DNA of 53,841 nucleotides from Ophiostoma sp. CBS 140.51 (taxonomy: Eukaryota; Ascomycota; Sordariomycetes; Ophiostomatales; Ophiostomataceae): positions 1-53,841 of the forward strand of contig JANSLP010000231.1 in the NCBI GenBank assembly GCA_029298735.1, written 5' to 3'. The stretch's first letter is position 1. Every line of letters begins with the position of its first letter. The notes under the pieces were generated by a model, which was not told the DNA's origin, searched no databases, and worked only from the letters and a program-made list of their open reading frames with translations. This document shows positions 11,561 through 23,224 of the stretch, one piece after another. The translations under genes and the position numbers were made by a program.

Positions 11561-13012
11561 CTACGGCCAGATGGCACGCCGCAAGTCGTCACCGACAAAG
11601 TTCTTGCCATACAGCGTCGAGTACTGGTTGTGCCAGCGTAGAGTGCCATTGAGGTGCGAAGAATTGGAGCTACCAGCCTCGCCGAAAGCAAACTCGCGGC
11701 GCAGACCGACGCTCCAGGCGAAGCTGGACTGCGCATGGCCCGTGAACAGACCGGCGCGTATGGCAACCTCGTAGTCGACTAGGAAGCGCTCATCATAGCT
11801 GAGCGAAGCGAGCTTGGACGCGTCGGCGCCCTCCACTAAATCCTCTTTGGTGACGACGGCAACGTTAAAGTCGCGGCAACGCTCTGTAAAGGACGTAATG
11901 TTGTCGCTGGTGGCACCCTCTGTCAGGTAAACCTGAGAAAGGTTGTTTGCGATAACATAGCTAAGAGCATCCGAGGCCTGGATGGTGTAATCAGGGAAAC
12001 GGAGAGGGTCGTTCTGGGTGCGTAGCTCAATGCCCACAAAGGCGTCGATATCGATGCCCTTGCGCGGGTCGATCTGCAGGTCAAAGGCCTTTTGCAGGTT
12101 AAAAAGGACAGCAGCAGCGAGTGCGCGCAGGTCCTGGCGCACGCGCAACATACGGCCAAAGTGGCGGCGCAGAGGCGGGGCGTCGGCGAAGGCGGGCATC
12201 ATATACGAAGGCGTAGGCCGCAGGTCGACGCGGAACGGGTACTTGCGGTTCTTAGGCGGGCTCTTCTTGTCGAGCATGGCGTGGATCTGCTCGCCGAGCA
12301 GCTCGCCTTTTTGCACAAGCTTTCCGGCGCTCTTTCCCATGTTGGACGCGATGGTGACGCCCGGCACCTTGTAAATGTCCATCTTGACGGGCTCGAGAAC
12401 GTTGGGATCGTCAAAGAAGTCGTTGAGCGAGTTGTGGATCTTGAGCTCTGGGCAGAACTCACCCAGGGTGTTGAAGAGATACTCGCGGTCAAAGAAGTGG
12501 CTCAACGGCTGGCCGCGCCGCGGGCCGCTATCGTGGGGTGCGATGACGGCAAGGTCCATGGTAGAGCGGATCATGATGTCTGGCAGAATGACCTCGGCTG
12601 GTGGTGTTAGTGACGTTTACTTTTGCGCCTCCTTGAGCTTCCCTTTATTGTTAGGTATATCTGGCGCATTCTTACCTCCCATCTCAATGGCGATGCGGAT
12701 GCACGTCAGAATGCCGTTCTTGACATCAGCCATACCGCCGGGCACGGCGTCGCATGTCAAAATTAGACCGGGTGTCCATTTCTTCGTTGCGCACAGGTCG
12801 GACAAGCCGTCGCCGACATAGGGTCCGCTGACGTCGTGGTTCAGAAAATCACTGATAAACACTTTGCGCTGGTCACGGAACTGGCGGAACAGGTCCGCAT
12901 ACTGGTCGTGCCTGTCGCCGGTGCCACCAAACTGAACAAAGATCCAGATGACGACCAGAGCCCCCGCAAAGAAGCGTAGGTAGTGGACGAGCCGGAACGA
13001 GTCCAGCATCAT
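11561..13012 (-). CDS. Type II membrane O-fucosyltransferase-like protein
   Basis: Two exons: 13012-12676 and 12597-11561, 457 aa. The intron (12675-12598) has a GTAAGA donor, CACTAAC branch and CACCAG acceptor, and restores EMGAEVILPDI across the junction. The start is a double ATG at 13012/13009. One transmembrane helix (about residues 11-28) follows a short cytoplasmic tail, suggesting a Golgi or ER type II enzyme. Family-like blocks are GPYVGDGLSDLC, CDAVPGGMADVKNG, LSHFFDREYL and a central FVGIELRTQNDP, which corresponds to the sugar-nucleotide-binding HxRxExD-like segment of GDP-fucose O-fucosyltransferases. Here Glu stands where His is usual. Such proteins are common in Pezizomycotina. 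The glycosyltransferase assignment rests on these motifs only; donor and acceptor are unknown. Confidence 0.82.
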
Positions 13013-14178
13013 GGGCGCCGATTCCGAGAAACTGGAATAGAACTGAGAAAAAAAGACGAGAAACGAAGGACGGACAGCCTGGAGGCCCGGGGACCGGGTT
13101 TGTTGGTAGTCGTTTGGTCGGGCCCGGGGGGCCGTTGGTGCGAAAAAGGGGCAGGGTTTAATAGAGCAGGGAATAGGCGTTTAAAAGCGAATGTCGGTAG
13201 CGATTGAGGCTAAAAAGTGCTGTGAAAGGAAGGACGAGAAAGATGCGAGGAATCGAGAAAAACGAGGGTGGTGATTGTTGTTACAAGGAAGTCAAGAGAG
13301 AATTGAGATTGAAAAGGGGAGAAAAGAGAAGAGAAGTACGAAAAAAGCGAGTGTCGATAAAGGAAAATGAGACTGACGTGAGGAAGGAAAAAAGGATGAA
13401 GAGGATGCAGATGAGCAACAGCCCTTGGGAGCTAGGGAGGAGAATTCCTGCCAAGACTGGAACAAGGGCGCCCAGGCCCAGCAGGCGAGGAAGGGACGGT
13501 GGATCGATGGACAGTAGGGGCGCCCTTGACCACTCCAAGACAGCATTATGAAAAACCACCAAGAGGCTACAGCGCTAGTTGGGTCCTTTTTTCTCTTTCT
13601 CTCTCTCTTTTCTCCTCCTTCTTGCCCACCTTTCTGTGTTTCCTTCGCTATTTTTCTTGCTCGATTTCTTTCACATGCACCCACCACAAACCCCCCACCA
13701 CAACAGTGGACTTGGCCTGGCCCGGGCATACCAACGGCAAGGACACACTTTGCCTGACTAGAACACGCGAGAGACAAGACCAGGCGAAGGATTATTGGGT
13801 AGCGCTCCCGTGCTGACGGGTTGCTGCACGAAAAGGGGAGAGTGACAGTGTTCTGTGTGCAATACGGGAAGCCTTTGCAGGCTAGTTGAGTTCGCAGAGA
13901 GACGGGACCCGCCTGCGTCCAGAACACCTTATTTCGAGGTCTTGGACAGGCCTCATGTGAACCTGGCGAGTCTGTGTGTTCCCGTTACCGTTGTCGGTTT
14001 GTACGTTTGCGAGGCAGTTATTACGATTCAGGAACAGCGCCGGGAACGCCTCGAATTGCAGGTGCGCCCAGGAGCCGGGACGCTTAGCGAGGGAGCGAAC
14101 TTACTTTTGCTGCTGGAGCACATAATTTTTAAGTGGAGAGGGATGGCTACAATTGATGTAAATCGATCGACCTTATCT

Positions 14179-14188
14179 ACTACGTAGT
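14179..14188. repeat. 10-bp perfect palindrome
   Basis: ACTACGTAGT is self-complementary. It is flanked by a wider GATGTA...TACATC inverted pair (about 14155-14194). It lies in an AT-rich part of the intergenic region and is a possible protein-binding site. Confidence 0.5.
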
Positions 14189-15888
14189 CTACATCGAATT
14201 ATCTCATACAACTTCAGTCTGGTCAACTCTCGTGTTTCCCCTCTGCTAATTCCCGACTCCCTCTCTTTCTGCAAACCATATTTTACTGCCTATCCAGCCT
14301 TCGCTGCCTTCAGCCGTTAATCAGACCCCCCTTCGTGACGTCTGTTTGCGTTCCCGAGAGCACTTTTTTAAGATGTGGACGCCCCTAAAACAGACGGGAA
14401 TGCCCGCTAACTTGGGTTGGTTGTGGACTTTTGGTGGCTAAATGGCGCTGACTGAGCACGGTCGCTGGCCGTTCGCAATTGGAAGTTGTCAAACTGTATA
14501 TTTTGCTTACATTGCAAATTGTTAGAAAATACGCTCTCATGTTGTATTGGTGGCGCTCAGCATAAATTATCAACTTTTAATCATGAACCGGCCACAGCCT
14601 AGACGCCATACACCAGCATTTGGATTTTATATATGGAAACAACGAAAATCGATTCAATGTTTGAATTTGTTCCCAGTGGTTGACCGGATAGGAAAACCCA
14701 AATACCTTATACACTGGGCATCCCTTGCTCTCTGCCTCCCTTTTTCAACGCCGCTCCCATTTTGCCTTGTCCATCACTCCATCTCACTACTCGTATCTCA
14801 CTGTATCCATTTCTACGGAGCGATATCTCTCTCTGCACCAATAGTGTAACTACAATGTAAACACTTCTAGCAGCTTGGTTTCTGTTTTGTTTCGGATTGA
14901 CAAGTTCGCCGCGGACCTGTTTGTGCCTCTGTGCCAGTGATCAATCGCCCGACCTGGCCATTCCCCAGCCCTTCTCCTCATATTCTTTGTTGTCCTTTTA
15001 TTGTTTGAACCAGCTGCAGGGAAACCTAGCATATGTGAGTAAATGAACGCTTCTAACGTGTGCAATGCAAACGAGATCCTAAGCATCAATTCATATTAAG
15101 TTGCACCGACTCTGTCCAATCAATGATGGCCTGTTCCTCCCGCACATCCCTCATTCCCTCCGCGCTTCCAAAACCGCTTTCATCTCGTCTTTCTTCACTT
15201 ATTTTTTTACTTTCCCTGATTTTCCCTGTCTTCTTTGCCTTCTCCTCGTTTTCTTCACCTCGTTTCGCGCCCTTCTCTCGGCTACATTCCAGCCCGCTTG
15301 TTTCGTTTCTTTCGCCAGGGGCAAACTTTATGCGTGGCCCTGTCTTCACGACAGCTGCTCAACCATGGACGGCCAAACTGATGCCGGTCCAGGATTATTT
15401 GTGTGTGTTCCTGTTCAATGCTCTGTGCTTGTTTCTCGGCGGCTGGTCTGGGATGAGCCTGGCCATTACGTTGGGTCCGTCCCTGCCATCCTGGCATGGT
15501 CTGGCCCATGCTCAAAGCCAAGCCTACCTACCGCTTGACAGGGCCTGTCAAAAACCAAGCACACATACGGTATAGGGTATTCATCCACGGGAGATTGCAA
15601 GCCTCTCTATCTTTCTCAGCGACGTCGTAGATATTCGTGTTGGTTGGCGGGCGGCCGGCTGCCTTTTGCGACGGCTGTTGGGCTGTCAAAGCAATGCCTT
15701 TCCGTTGGCCTACTGCCCATCGATGTCTAGACTGTCGATGGACATGTCCACATGCCCTCCGATCACATTCGTTACACCAGACTCGACGGGCGACATCAAA
15801 ACATTGGAAAGTCTCACTTACTGGACAGCAGCACGTGTGGCTTCCATGCACCGCAATGCAGTACATGTAAAGTGTAACGTAAAAGCAC

Positions 15889-15900
15889 AGCACATGTGCT
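15889..15900. repeat. 12-bp perfect palindrome
   Basis: AGCACATGTGCT is self-complementary and contains a CACATGTG E-box-like core. A second short palindrome, TACATGTA, lies about 25 bp upstream. No nearby gene start makes its role clear. Confidence 0.5.
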
Positions 15901-16439
15901 CCGCTGCAGCTTGTCCCCCCACTGAGATCTAGCTGTGTTTGTTGCTTGGAAGACCACTTTACGCGAAATAAAGGAAAACTGACGTGATATTGCCTAAACC
16001 CACTGCCTGCAAACCCACGCCACTCCAAAATAGACGCGACATGACCCGCTTTTCTTCGCTGCATTGGGCCCTATGGGTATTACTATTGGCTACAATTAAT
16101 GGACCCAACCTGTGAGACAAGACGCGCACGATCAAGACGCGAAAAAACGCGTTCGTGCGCGCTCTTCCTGACGTTCTCGATTCTGGTGCGAGTGCTCCTC
16201 GCCCGCCTTCCTGCGCTCTTTGCTCCTTCTCTTTTTCCTCTTTCCTCCTCCGACCATTGTCGCATTAAGCAGAATTTTACCCCAGCCGTGTGCATCGTGC
16301 GAGGAAGGTACGGATCACACTGTCGGGCCACCATCGTTGTTGTAGAAGGCAAGTAGGACCTTTGTGCCTGCCTGTTTGTATGTTTGACGTCAGGACGAGG
16401 AAGGAGCAAACAACGCACACAAACTAGAGGCATCTCCGC

Positions 16440-19400
16440 TCAATACGTCTTTTTGAGCTCTTTTCTTGCCCACTTCCCGTCTTGTCTGTTTCGTCCTCTG
16501 TTTCCTCACATCTTCTCTTTTCTTCATCCTTTTCAATCTTCTCTTCTTTTCAACCTCTTTTCGACAACGCCCTCTCGCCGCTAGCCACGTCGCACGCTCC
16601 TTTATTCCCTCGTCGTTGCCATCTCTCCACTGACATTCCTTTTGCATCGTTTCCCCTCTCCATCACCTCCACCTCACTGCGTCCTTTACCGCCAATTGAT
16701 CTCCATTTGGGCCCCATTCTCTCCTTTACTCCAGACGCCCGTCCCATACTGCACCCAGCCTGCAGCAATCCAATCCTTACGCCCAGCATCTATCCTGCAT
16801 TTCGTCCTGCACCACCATCACCTTTCTCCTCTCTTGCTCTTTGCACCCCTCTCCCTTGTGCCTCGCTTTTCGACTTGTCTGTTTCTGTCTCACGCCGGCC
16901 TTCACGACGACCCTCCTTTGCCTTTTCTGGTCCTCTTTGGCACTTTTTGGCCCTGACTACCCCGTCTTCCCCTGCTTCGTACGAGTTGACATCTCACCTC
17001 GACCATTCCACTTCCAGTTTGAGCATCGCCAGTGGACCGTAATATCCAGGGCACGGCCGGTCAAAAAGATATTCTCGGCATTTCACCGCCTCTCGAGAAA
17101 TATCAGAAACGAAGTCAAAACGGAAAAAGATCATACAAGAAAAGTCCATATTCAGCGAAACAGTGGAGGCAACGAGGCGCCCAGAGACAGAAGATCCGCA
17201 CCGCCTTTTCTCCTCTTTTATACCACGCGCTTTTCTTTTTTTGTCTTTTTTTCTCTGTCTTCGACCCTGCCCGTTGTCTGACTTTTTATCTTCCCCCACA
17301 CGTTGACTTTGTGTGCGAGAAGATACAGAGTACTTCCAGATACGCCCAGAACGGAGAAGAAAAGAAAAAGAACGTTAAAAAGTAAAGAAGACAGAAGAAA
17401 AGGAACAGCGCCAAGACGCACTCATCTATCGATATCGCGGCACCACAGCCTTTCTTGCATCGATCCCAACCCACTTCGCACCCACTGCCACACACTTGCA
17501 ACCAAATATATCCTGCATACTGCAAGCTGCGTCCTTTAAGGCACCTCACCGCACCACCCGTCTCCTCTTTCCCCGTGTGAGGAGACACTTCAGAGATCAT
17601 AGAGTCCTCACTTACACGACGGCCCAGCCCATTCACAGATCGGGAGCCACACGAGGCATTTGCAGGGCGACAAGTACAGCTACAGCTTCGTCCAAGACAG
17701 ATCCGCTTTCGCCGCTCCATTAGCAGGATCAACTGAATGAGACACCCTGCATCCCCGGCATTCAAGACCCTGCTCTGTTCGCAGTGCCTCGCAGCCTTTC
17801 CGAACACGCGGCCAACGGCTGTGCACTAGCTTCCTTGCCAGAAGTCTCAACCGCCTCGTCTGTTTCTTGCTTATCACTTTTCTCTCTTTCAACTTTTTAA
17901 CGACGTCCTACGTCTCCTCCTCCTGCTCTGTCCGGCTCTCACACACTCGTCCCCTTTGCTTCTCCACGTTCACACGCTTCACGGACGCGTTCCTGCTGCC
18001 CAATTGGAGATCACTGCATATGCATTGCTGATGTGGTTGTCCTTTCTGGCCACACGCCCTTAAGCACATGCACCAGCACGGGGAGTGCATCTGAGGCGTT
18101 CGACCAAGACGAAAGAGGCAAAACCGTGCTTCCCAGAACGGCAACGGCTAAGATACGACACAGCAAAAGACAGAGTTACAGAGCAAGAAAGCTCCATACG
18201 GATATACCCTTTGAACAGCCCCATTGCTCGACCGTTTCCCATTTGGCACCACCAAGCAATCCCCAAACCAAGACACAGCTTCCCTTGGATCGACCCGCTT
18301 GGCAGTCTTACCGACACTGCTCTTGCATCTCACGCTGGACCTCCACGTTGGCACCTATCCTGGTCTTTCTTGTCTCGTTCTTGCGCCTCTTTGTTTTCTT
18401 TCTCTCCGAAGCCAACGCGATAGACAGACCCAGAAGCGCCATCCATTTTGTTCTCTTTCTCATCTTGGGCTGCCGGCCACCTTTGACGACCGCCGTGGAT
18501 CGCCCATATCAGACAACCTCCTCAATACCCCTTTCGACCAACAGCCAGCCTTCACTTCTTAGGATCCCACCTTCACAATCGACAGGGGCATCTGGAGCAA
18601 TTGGAACTGCGATCAACTGAACCCTGCTTGCGCGCGCTTTGGGCTCCAGCATTTAGACCTTTTGTGGGGTGTAGGCCACCTTACAAACTCACAGGCGACC
18701 AGGTTCTCCCTCCTACACTGCTCCTCTTTTTCTTCACTGTCCTATTGTTGTAGCACTGCTACGACCCTATTGCGCCAGCTTTATCCCCCCAACCGATGCC
18801 AACGCGCCCACCAACCACGACGCGCCATCGCTTGCCTCTGCCCTCTCTCACAGTCGCCCCAGGCCGGCCCTGTGTCGTTGTCTCGTCTGGAGTCAATTGT
18901 AACCCCTGCTGCCGACTTCTTGTCATTTCTTTTTACTCTCTTCCTCTTTCTCCTCCCATCACCCCCTTCATTAATATACATAACGTCGCGACGGACGCCT
19001 TTTCCGCACTCTCTCCCATTTACTTTGTTTCCGTCTCTACTCGAATCTTTCATTTACTTTCGTTTCTCGTTGTTTTTGTTGTTCGTTTGCTTTCTTCGCC
19101 TTCTTTTCCTCTCATTCACATATTGTTTGTTGAGGTGATTCACCTGTGTTTGGGCAGAAACACGCAAACGACCACATTTTCTTTTGTTTCGATTATTGAA
19201 CGAGTACCTTGACGTCCCGCGACCACGACCTTTTTTAGATCTCACGAGATCGTCTTTCATTTACGTCGATTCTTATTTCTCTCTCTTTATTTTCGTTTTC
19301 CCATCTCTGTTTTATCACGCTTTCATTTCATTTTCATCTGTCGCAATTTTTAATCGTTCGTCCAATACGGGCCTGATTCGCGAATTTGCAGTTCCTATTC

Positions 19401-19880
19401 CCAACTCGGTTGTGGTTCCGGTTCCCAGCCACCGCATTTTCTACCACTCTATCTGCCCCTTTGCATTTTTAACCTTCTGCACGACTGCACGGCACCCTTA
19501 TTTCTCTTGCATTCAGGGACCCTATTTAGCCGTTGCGCTCTTTCTTTCACACTTAATCGTGGTTTCTTACGCCCAGCGGCTTCTTTACTCGCCAGCGGCG
19601 GGAATCATCCCCCATCCCCCCCCTGTATCACACTCTTCCTTTCTTTCAGCAAGCCAACGCCTGTTTTGAACCCGACGATCGATCCACCTCTTCTTCAACA
19701 AACGGTCTCCCTTGAAAGACTCACCTTCTCGCTCCCGCTCTCCCTTGCGACGCCTTCAACTCCACTGCAGAACGATACTAGAAACCGATTCACAAAGTTT
19801 GTTGAATTCACTCATGCAACACGCGCCTCGACGTCAACACTTGGGCTAGCCGGGGCCTTTCCTGCACAAGAAACGCGACA
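16440..19880 (+). promoter_or_regulatory. Pyrimidine-rich promoter and leader of the gene at 19881
   Basis: The + strand has long runs of C and T, especially at 16440-16990, 18680-19110 and 19260-19700, as is usual around fungal transcription starts and in long leaders. No alternative coding sequence explains it. The leader could be well over 1 kb and may contain introns that I cannot place with confidence. Confidence 0.45.
19814..19849 (+). CDS. Upstream ORF of 11 codons before the gene at 19881
   Basis: ATG at 19814 and TAG at 19847-19849 encode an 11-residue peptide, MQHAPRRQHLG. The stop codon is 31 nt before the main ATG. If transcription starts upstream, ribosomes would meet this ATG first, so it could lower or condition translation of the 769-residue protein. 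Only its position supports this; codon bias cannot be judged at this length. Confidence 0.4.
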   Translation: MQHAPRRQHLG

Positions 19881-22190
19881 ATGTCTACTCCGTTCTCCGG
19901 TCTGTCGGCAGGCTTTCCTGTTGGCCCGAGAACACCAGAGCCTACCGCCTCGTCCTTCCCCCCAGATATCACCGACGCGCAGCCTCCTTCACCGCCGCGC
20001 CCACGGTTGCGTCTGAAGCGGCGTGCAGTCCCTCGCCTTTCCGCACCCACACAGAACTTCTTGGCATCCGTCGCAGCAGCAGACGTGCCCATTCCGAGCA
20101 TCGAGATCCCCGATCAAGAGGATCATGGCCTGCCCGGCCTTCTTCACCTTCAGCAACAGCCGCAACAGCAGCAACACGTTCCGAGCCTGTTTCCGACCGA
20201 CAGCATAGACAGCAAACTCCTCAGTGTTCGTGGTCGCAGTACTTTCTCGCCTCCCAAGACACCTGCACCAGGTGCCGCGCCATCAACATCACCGTCCCGC
20301 TACCCAGACTGGTCCATAGACTCTGTCTTTAGCAGTTCCACCGAATCCAGCCCTGACCCAGAATGCGGCTCTTCCAGCCGCCCATCGACTGCACGCTCTA
20401 CTCAAACGAGCTCATCATCATTGTTCAGCCGGTTCTCCCAGCTGTCTGACGATGAGCATTGCATCAGCCCCGAGGAAGATGCATCCAGCAAGTCCAAATT
20501 CAGCTTTGGTGGCCACCTGAATGAGCTTCGCAGAAACTCTGCGTCTGGTGGCACGTTCAACAGTGCTGTGGACTATGGCAACGATGATAATGCGACATCT
20601 TGCCAAAAGCGCCATGCGAGAAAGGCCGCGTGGACCAATGCCATGAGCTCCCACCTTTGGGCGACCTACATTTTGTACCTGCAAGACCCAAAGGTTACAC
20701 CATTCCGGGTAGGCAAGAGCTGTGTTCCGCCCCACGGCGTTCTTCTGCGCGTGGCACGCGAAGCAAAGAGAAGCTGGAAGGGCGCGAAAGCCGTGGCTAT
20801 GGTACCTGCAAGCAGTATCAACATGACCACAAACACTGCTGCGACGTCTTTGGCGGTTCCTGCACCTGCCTCTGCAGCCGCTGCACAAACTACCGGCAGC
20901 AGTGCACAGACTGATGATGCTGCGAGCAAGAGTGGAAGCAGCACGCCTACGGCAGCCGAAAGCAATGCAAGCGGCACCTACATGGAGTGGCCATTCACCA
21001 ACGCCGCTACCCGCTCTCATCTGCGTGAGCTGTGCCGCAAAAAGGCCGCAACGCCTGGCGGTGGCGCCCGTGGCTTACAGTACATGTCGCGCAGCCCGAC
21101 CCCTTTCGCTCAGAATGCTGTTACCCGTCATCGCAATATGCGTGTCACACCTGGCCCGTCTGGGTCGTCTTCCACATTTGCTACCCATGACATGGTCAAG
21201 TCGTTGGCCCTCAGCACTGCGGAGACAATGCAGCCACAAGCTCCCCTTACTCGGCTGACGCGCTCTGCCTCCGATGTCTCGTATCGCTTCAACGGTGCTC
21301 CGCCGTTCAGCCTGGATACCACCTTGGCATCGTTGACTGATGCTAATGACTTCACCCGTGCCGCACCTGTTGCTCCTGCCCAGGATTTCTCTGGCCGCCT
21401 TGCTTCCGCTATTGAGGCAGAGGAGCCGTCTTTTGCCGAGCGTCGTCGTCTTGGCTCGCCATTTACGGCGCGGAGCTATGGCCCCAGCTCGTCCAGCTCT
21501 CTTGCTGCCGTTCTCGGCCTATCCACGTCGAACTCGCGCCAGCCTCACACCGTTGGTCCTCGCCGCTCTTTGCAGTCTCCCGTCCGGCTTAGCCGGTCTG
21601 GCACGCAGAAGCGTCGCACCAAGCACCTGAGCCAAGACCTCAGAAGACGTCCTGGTCTGGCTTCAGACTTCTTCACAGAGCCATTCCCGGCAGTTGAGAG
21701 CCACTTGGCTGATTTCAGCTCGTCCAATGCGACGCATGCGGTTGAACTCTTCATCCCAAGAATGGAGACTCTCCCTGCCCTAACATCATCCTCTTCAGCA
21801 CCTCAGCTGGCCACAGGCTCATCAGAGCCTCGCTCGCGTGACGAACTTGAATCGGAGCCGCAGCCTCAGATCCCCCAGCCCTCGTTCCAGAGGCCCAATG
21901 TGCGTGGCCTTCTTGACGCCGCGCCACTGCAGCCCCCGGCACGCCTTGGCTCTCCGTTCTCTCTGCCTGGCAGCAGCACCAGCTTCAGCTTCCCTAACCG
22001 CTTCTCGCAATCTACGGACCTAGACATGGCGATTGTGGGCCGGCCGTTTGCGACTGTGCAACGTTCCCAGACGAAGCCCGTCCCGGCGCGCACCAACTTG
22101 GCTACTCGGCTGGCCTACATTGACCAGCGCCTGCGTGAGTTGAACAACCGGAACGACAATCAGCGTCGCCGGTCCGATTCACCTTTGTAA
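19881..22190 (+). CDS. Uncharacterised 769-aa fungal protein with two conserved blocks
   Basis: A single-exon frame from ATG 19881 (GCGACAATG context) to TAA 22188-22190. Most of it is Ser/Pro/Ala-rich and disordered, with a polyGln-rich stretch near residues 90-100 and a short poly-Ala/Ser region near 320-350. Two parts look folded. Residues about 241-304 contain a Trp-rich helical block (AAWTNAMSSHLW, YILYLQDPKVTPF, RVAREAKRSWKG). Residues about 366-390 contain WPFTNAATRSHLRELC. The first block could be a small helical DNA- or protein-binding domain, but I do not recognise a named family. The C-terminal 28 residues are basic and amphipathic. The stop codon overlaps a GTAAGT donor-like sequence, so an alternative spliced C-terminus is possible. 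The coding frame itself is well supported by length and composition. Confidence 0.8.
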   Translation: MSTPFSGLSAGFPVGPRTPEPTASSFPPDITDAQPPSPPRPRLRLKRRAVPRLSAPTQNFLASVAAADVPIPSIEIPDQEDHGLPGLLHLQQQPQQQQHVPSLFPTDSIDSKLLSVRGRSTFSPPKTPAPGAAPSTSPSRYPDWSIDSVFSSSTESSPDPECGSSSRPSTARSTQTSSSSLFSRFSQLSDDEHCISPEEDASSKSKFSFGGHLNELRRNSASGGTFNSAVDYGNDDNATSCQKRHARKAAWTNAMSSHLWATYILYLQDPKVTPFRVGKSCVPPHGVLLRVAREAKRSWKGAKAVAMVPASSINMTTNTAATSLAVPAPASAAAAQTTGSSAQTDDAASKSGSSTPTAAESNASGTYMEWPFTNAATRSHLRELCRKKAATPGGGARGLQYMSRSPTPFAQNAVTRHRNMRVTPGPSGSSSTFATHDMVKSLALSTAETMQPQAPLTRLTRSASDVSYRFNGAPPFSLDTTLASLTDANDFTRAAPVAPAQDFSGRLASAIEAEEPSFAERRRLGSPFTARSYGPSSSSSLAAVLGLSTSNSRQPHTVGPRRSLQSPVRLSRSGTQKRRTKHLSQDLRRRPGLASDFFTEPFPAVESHLADFSSSNATHAVELFIPRMETLPALTSSSSAPQLATGSSEPRSRDELESEPQPQIPQPSFQRPNVRGLLDAAPLQPPARLGSPFSLPGSSTSFSFPNRFSQSTDLDMAIVGRPFATVQRSQTKPVPARTNLATRLAYIDQRLRELNNRNDNQRRRSDSPL

Positions 22191-23146
22191 GTGCTCAATG
22201 CGCTGCTCCTTCATTTGGATATTTTATATCCTTGTCGTCATTATTGGTTTACGACTTCTACGACCCCTACGATGGGTCTTTTTCTTATTTCCCTTTCCGT
22301 TGCATCACTGTACAACTGATGGGCATGGCGAGGCGTGTTATTTTTACCTCTTTTTTGCGACTCTTTACATTTTCTCATTACTTTACACTCGGATGTTACG
22401 GTTGCTTTTTTTTACTCGATTTACGGCCGGGTTCTTTGATACGAAAACTTATGAACAAACGACATGACGACCAGATTAGATGACATGTTGGAATGCTTTT
22501 TCCTGTTTGATATTCTCTTCTACCTTTTTCACTTTCTTCTTTCGCCATCTTAGACGGCACATTATGTGTGTCCTGTCTGCTTGGATGAGGGCCTTTTGTT
22601 TCTCTTCTCTCTCTTCTGCACATTCAACGCCGCACAGATTGTCAGGACGGTGTTGTTATGCATTTGGGGCTTATTTCTTTTTGGATTTGGACTATGGAGG
22701 CGCCTGCACTCTTCATTCATTTCCCTTTTTTTATCTTTCAACTTTTTTCGAGGACGATAGAGTCGGTGGTGTTTACACTTTTTACCAACGAAAAAATACC
22801 GCCGCCAAAGAAGCAACAGGCAATTCTTAGTTGAGAATACGTCTCGCGCTCTTTCTTGGTTGGCGCTTGCCTTCCTTGACCATACTTTCTTTTGTTTACT
22901 CTTTCGCTTCTTCGGTCAAATTCATTACTGGTACAATTGGCCGGTGGATGATTATGAACCTTTTATTTTTATTTTTACCATTACATATCAAACGACATAG
23001 ATCTTTTGAAAAATGAACAAACATTTTGGATGCTATTTGATGATTTGCTTGATGACACGTAAGACCGTCTCTCGTGAAGATATGTCCATAGAGACGAATC
23101 CCTTGATGTCTCAGGAATTTGACATGTCTGTAAAGGGCTGTCTTTG

Positions 23147-23153
23147 ATATATA
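23147..23153 (+). promoter_or_regulatory. TATA-like element upstream of PER1
   Basis: TATATAA in the context TTTGATATATAAAGCC, about 620 bp before the PER1 ATG. The position is plausible only if the PER1 leader is long or contains an intron; otherwise it is a chance AT-rich motif. Confidence 0.3.
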
Positions 23154-23224
23154 AAGCCGTGTCAGTCGTGTCGTTCTTTCCCCTCAACATTGGCGCGGAG
23201 CATTATCAGCCAACAGTCAGCAGA

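Larger units (their letters stand above)
13013..19880. other. 6.9-kb gap: long leaders and promoters, no recognisable gene
   Basis: 13013-13500 is purine-rich on + and is probably the leader of the minus-strand gene starting at 13012. 13570-13700, 14730-15330 and especially 16440-19880 are C/T-rich on +, pointing towards the gene at 19881. 14110-14600 is AT-rich. Perfect palindromes occur at 14179-14188 (ACTACGTAGT) and 15889-15900 (AGCACATGTGCT). Frames of up to about 195 codons exist (for example around 16482-17042 and 18033-18620) but are Ser/Pro/Leu-Phe artefacts of the pyrimidine bias. I see no tRNA, rRNA or transposase-like coding sequence. Confidence 0.6.

Noticed and set aside
15528..16064. 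178-codon Cys-rich minus-strand frame
   Set aside because: Cys spacing is irregular, there is no signal peptide, and it lies in sequence with promoter-like composition; probably chance.
16482..17042. 186-codon Ser/Pro-rich + strand frame
   Set aside because: A by-product of C/T-rich leader sequence; residues are almost only Ser, Pro, Leu, Phe and Thr.
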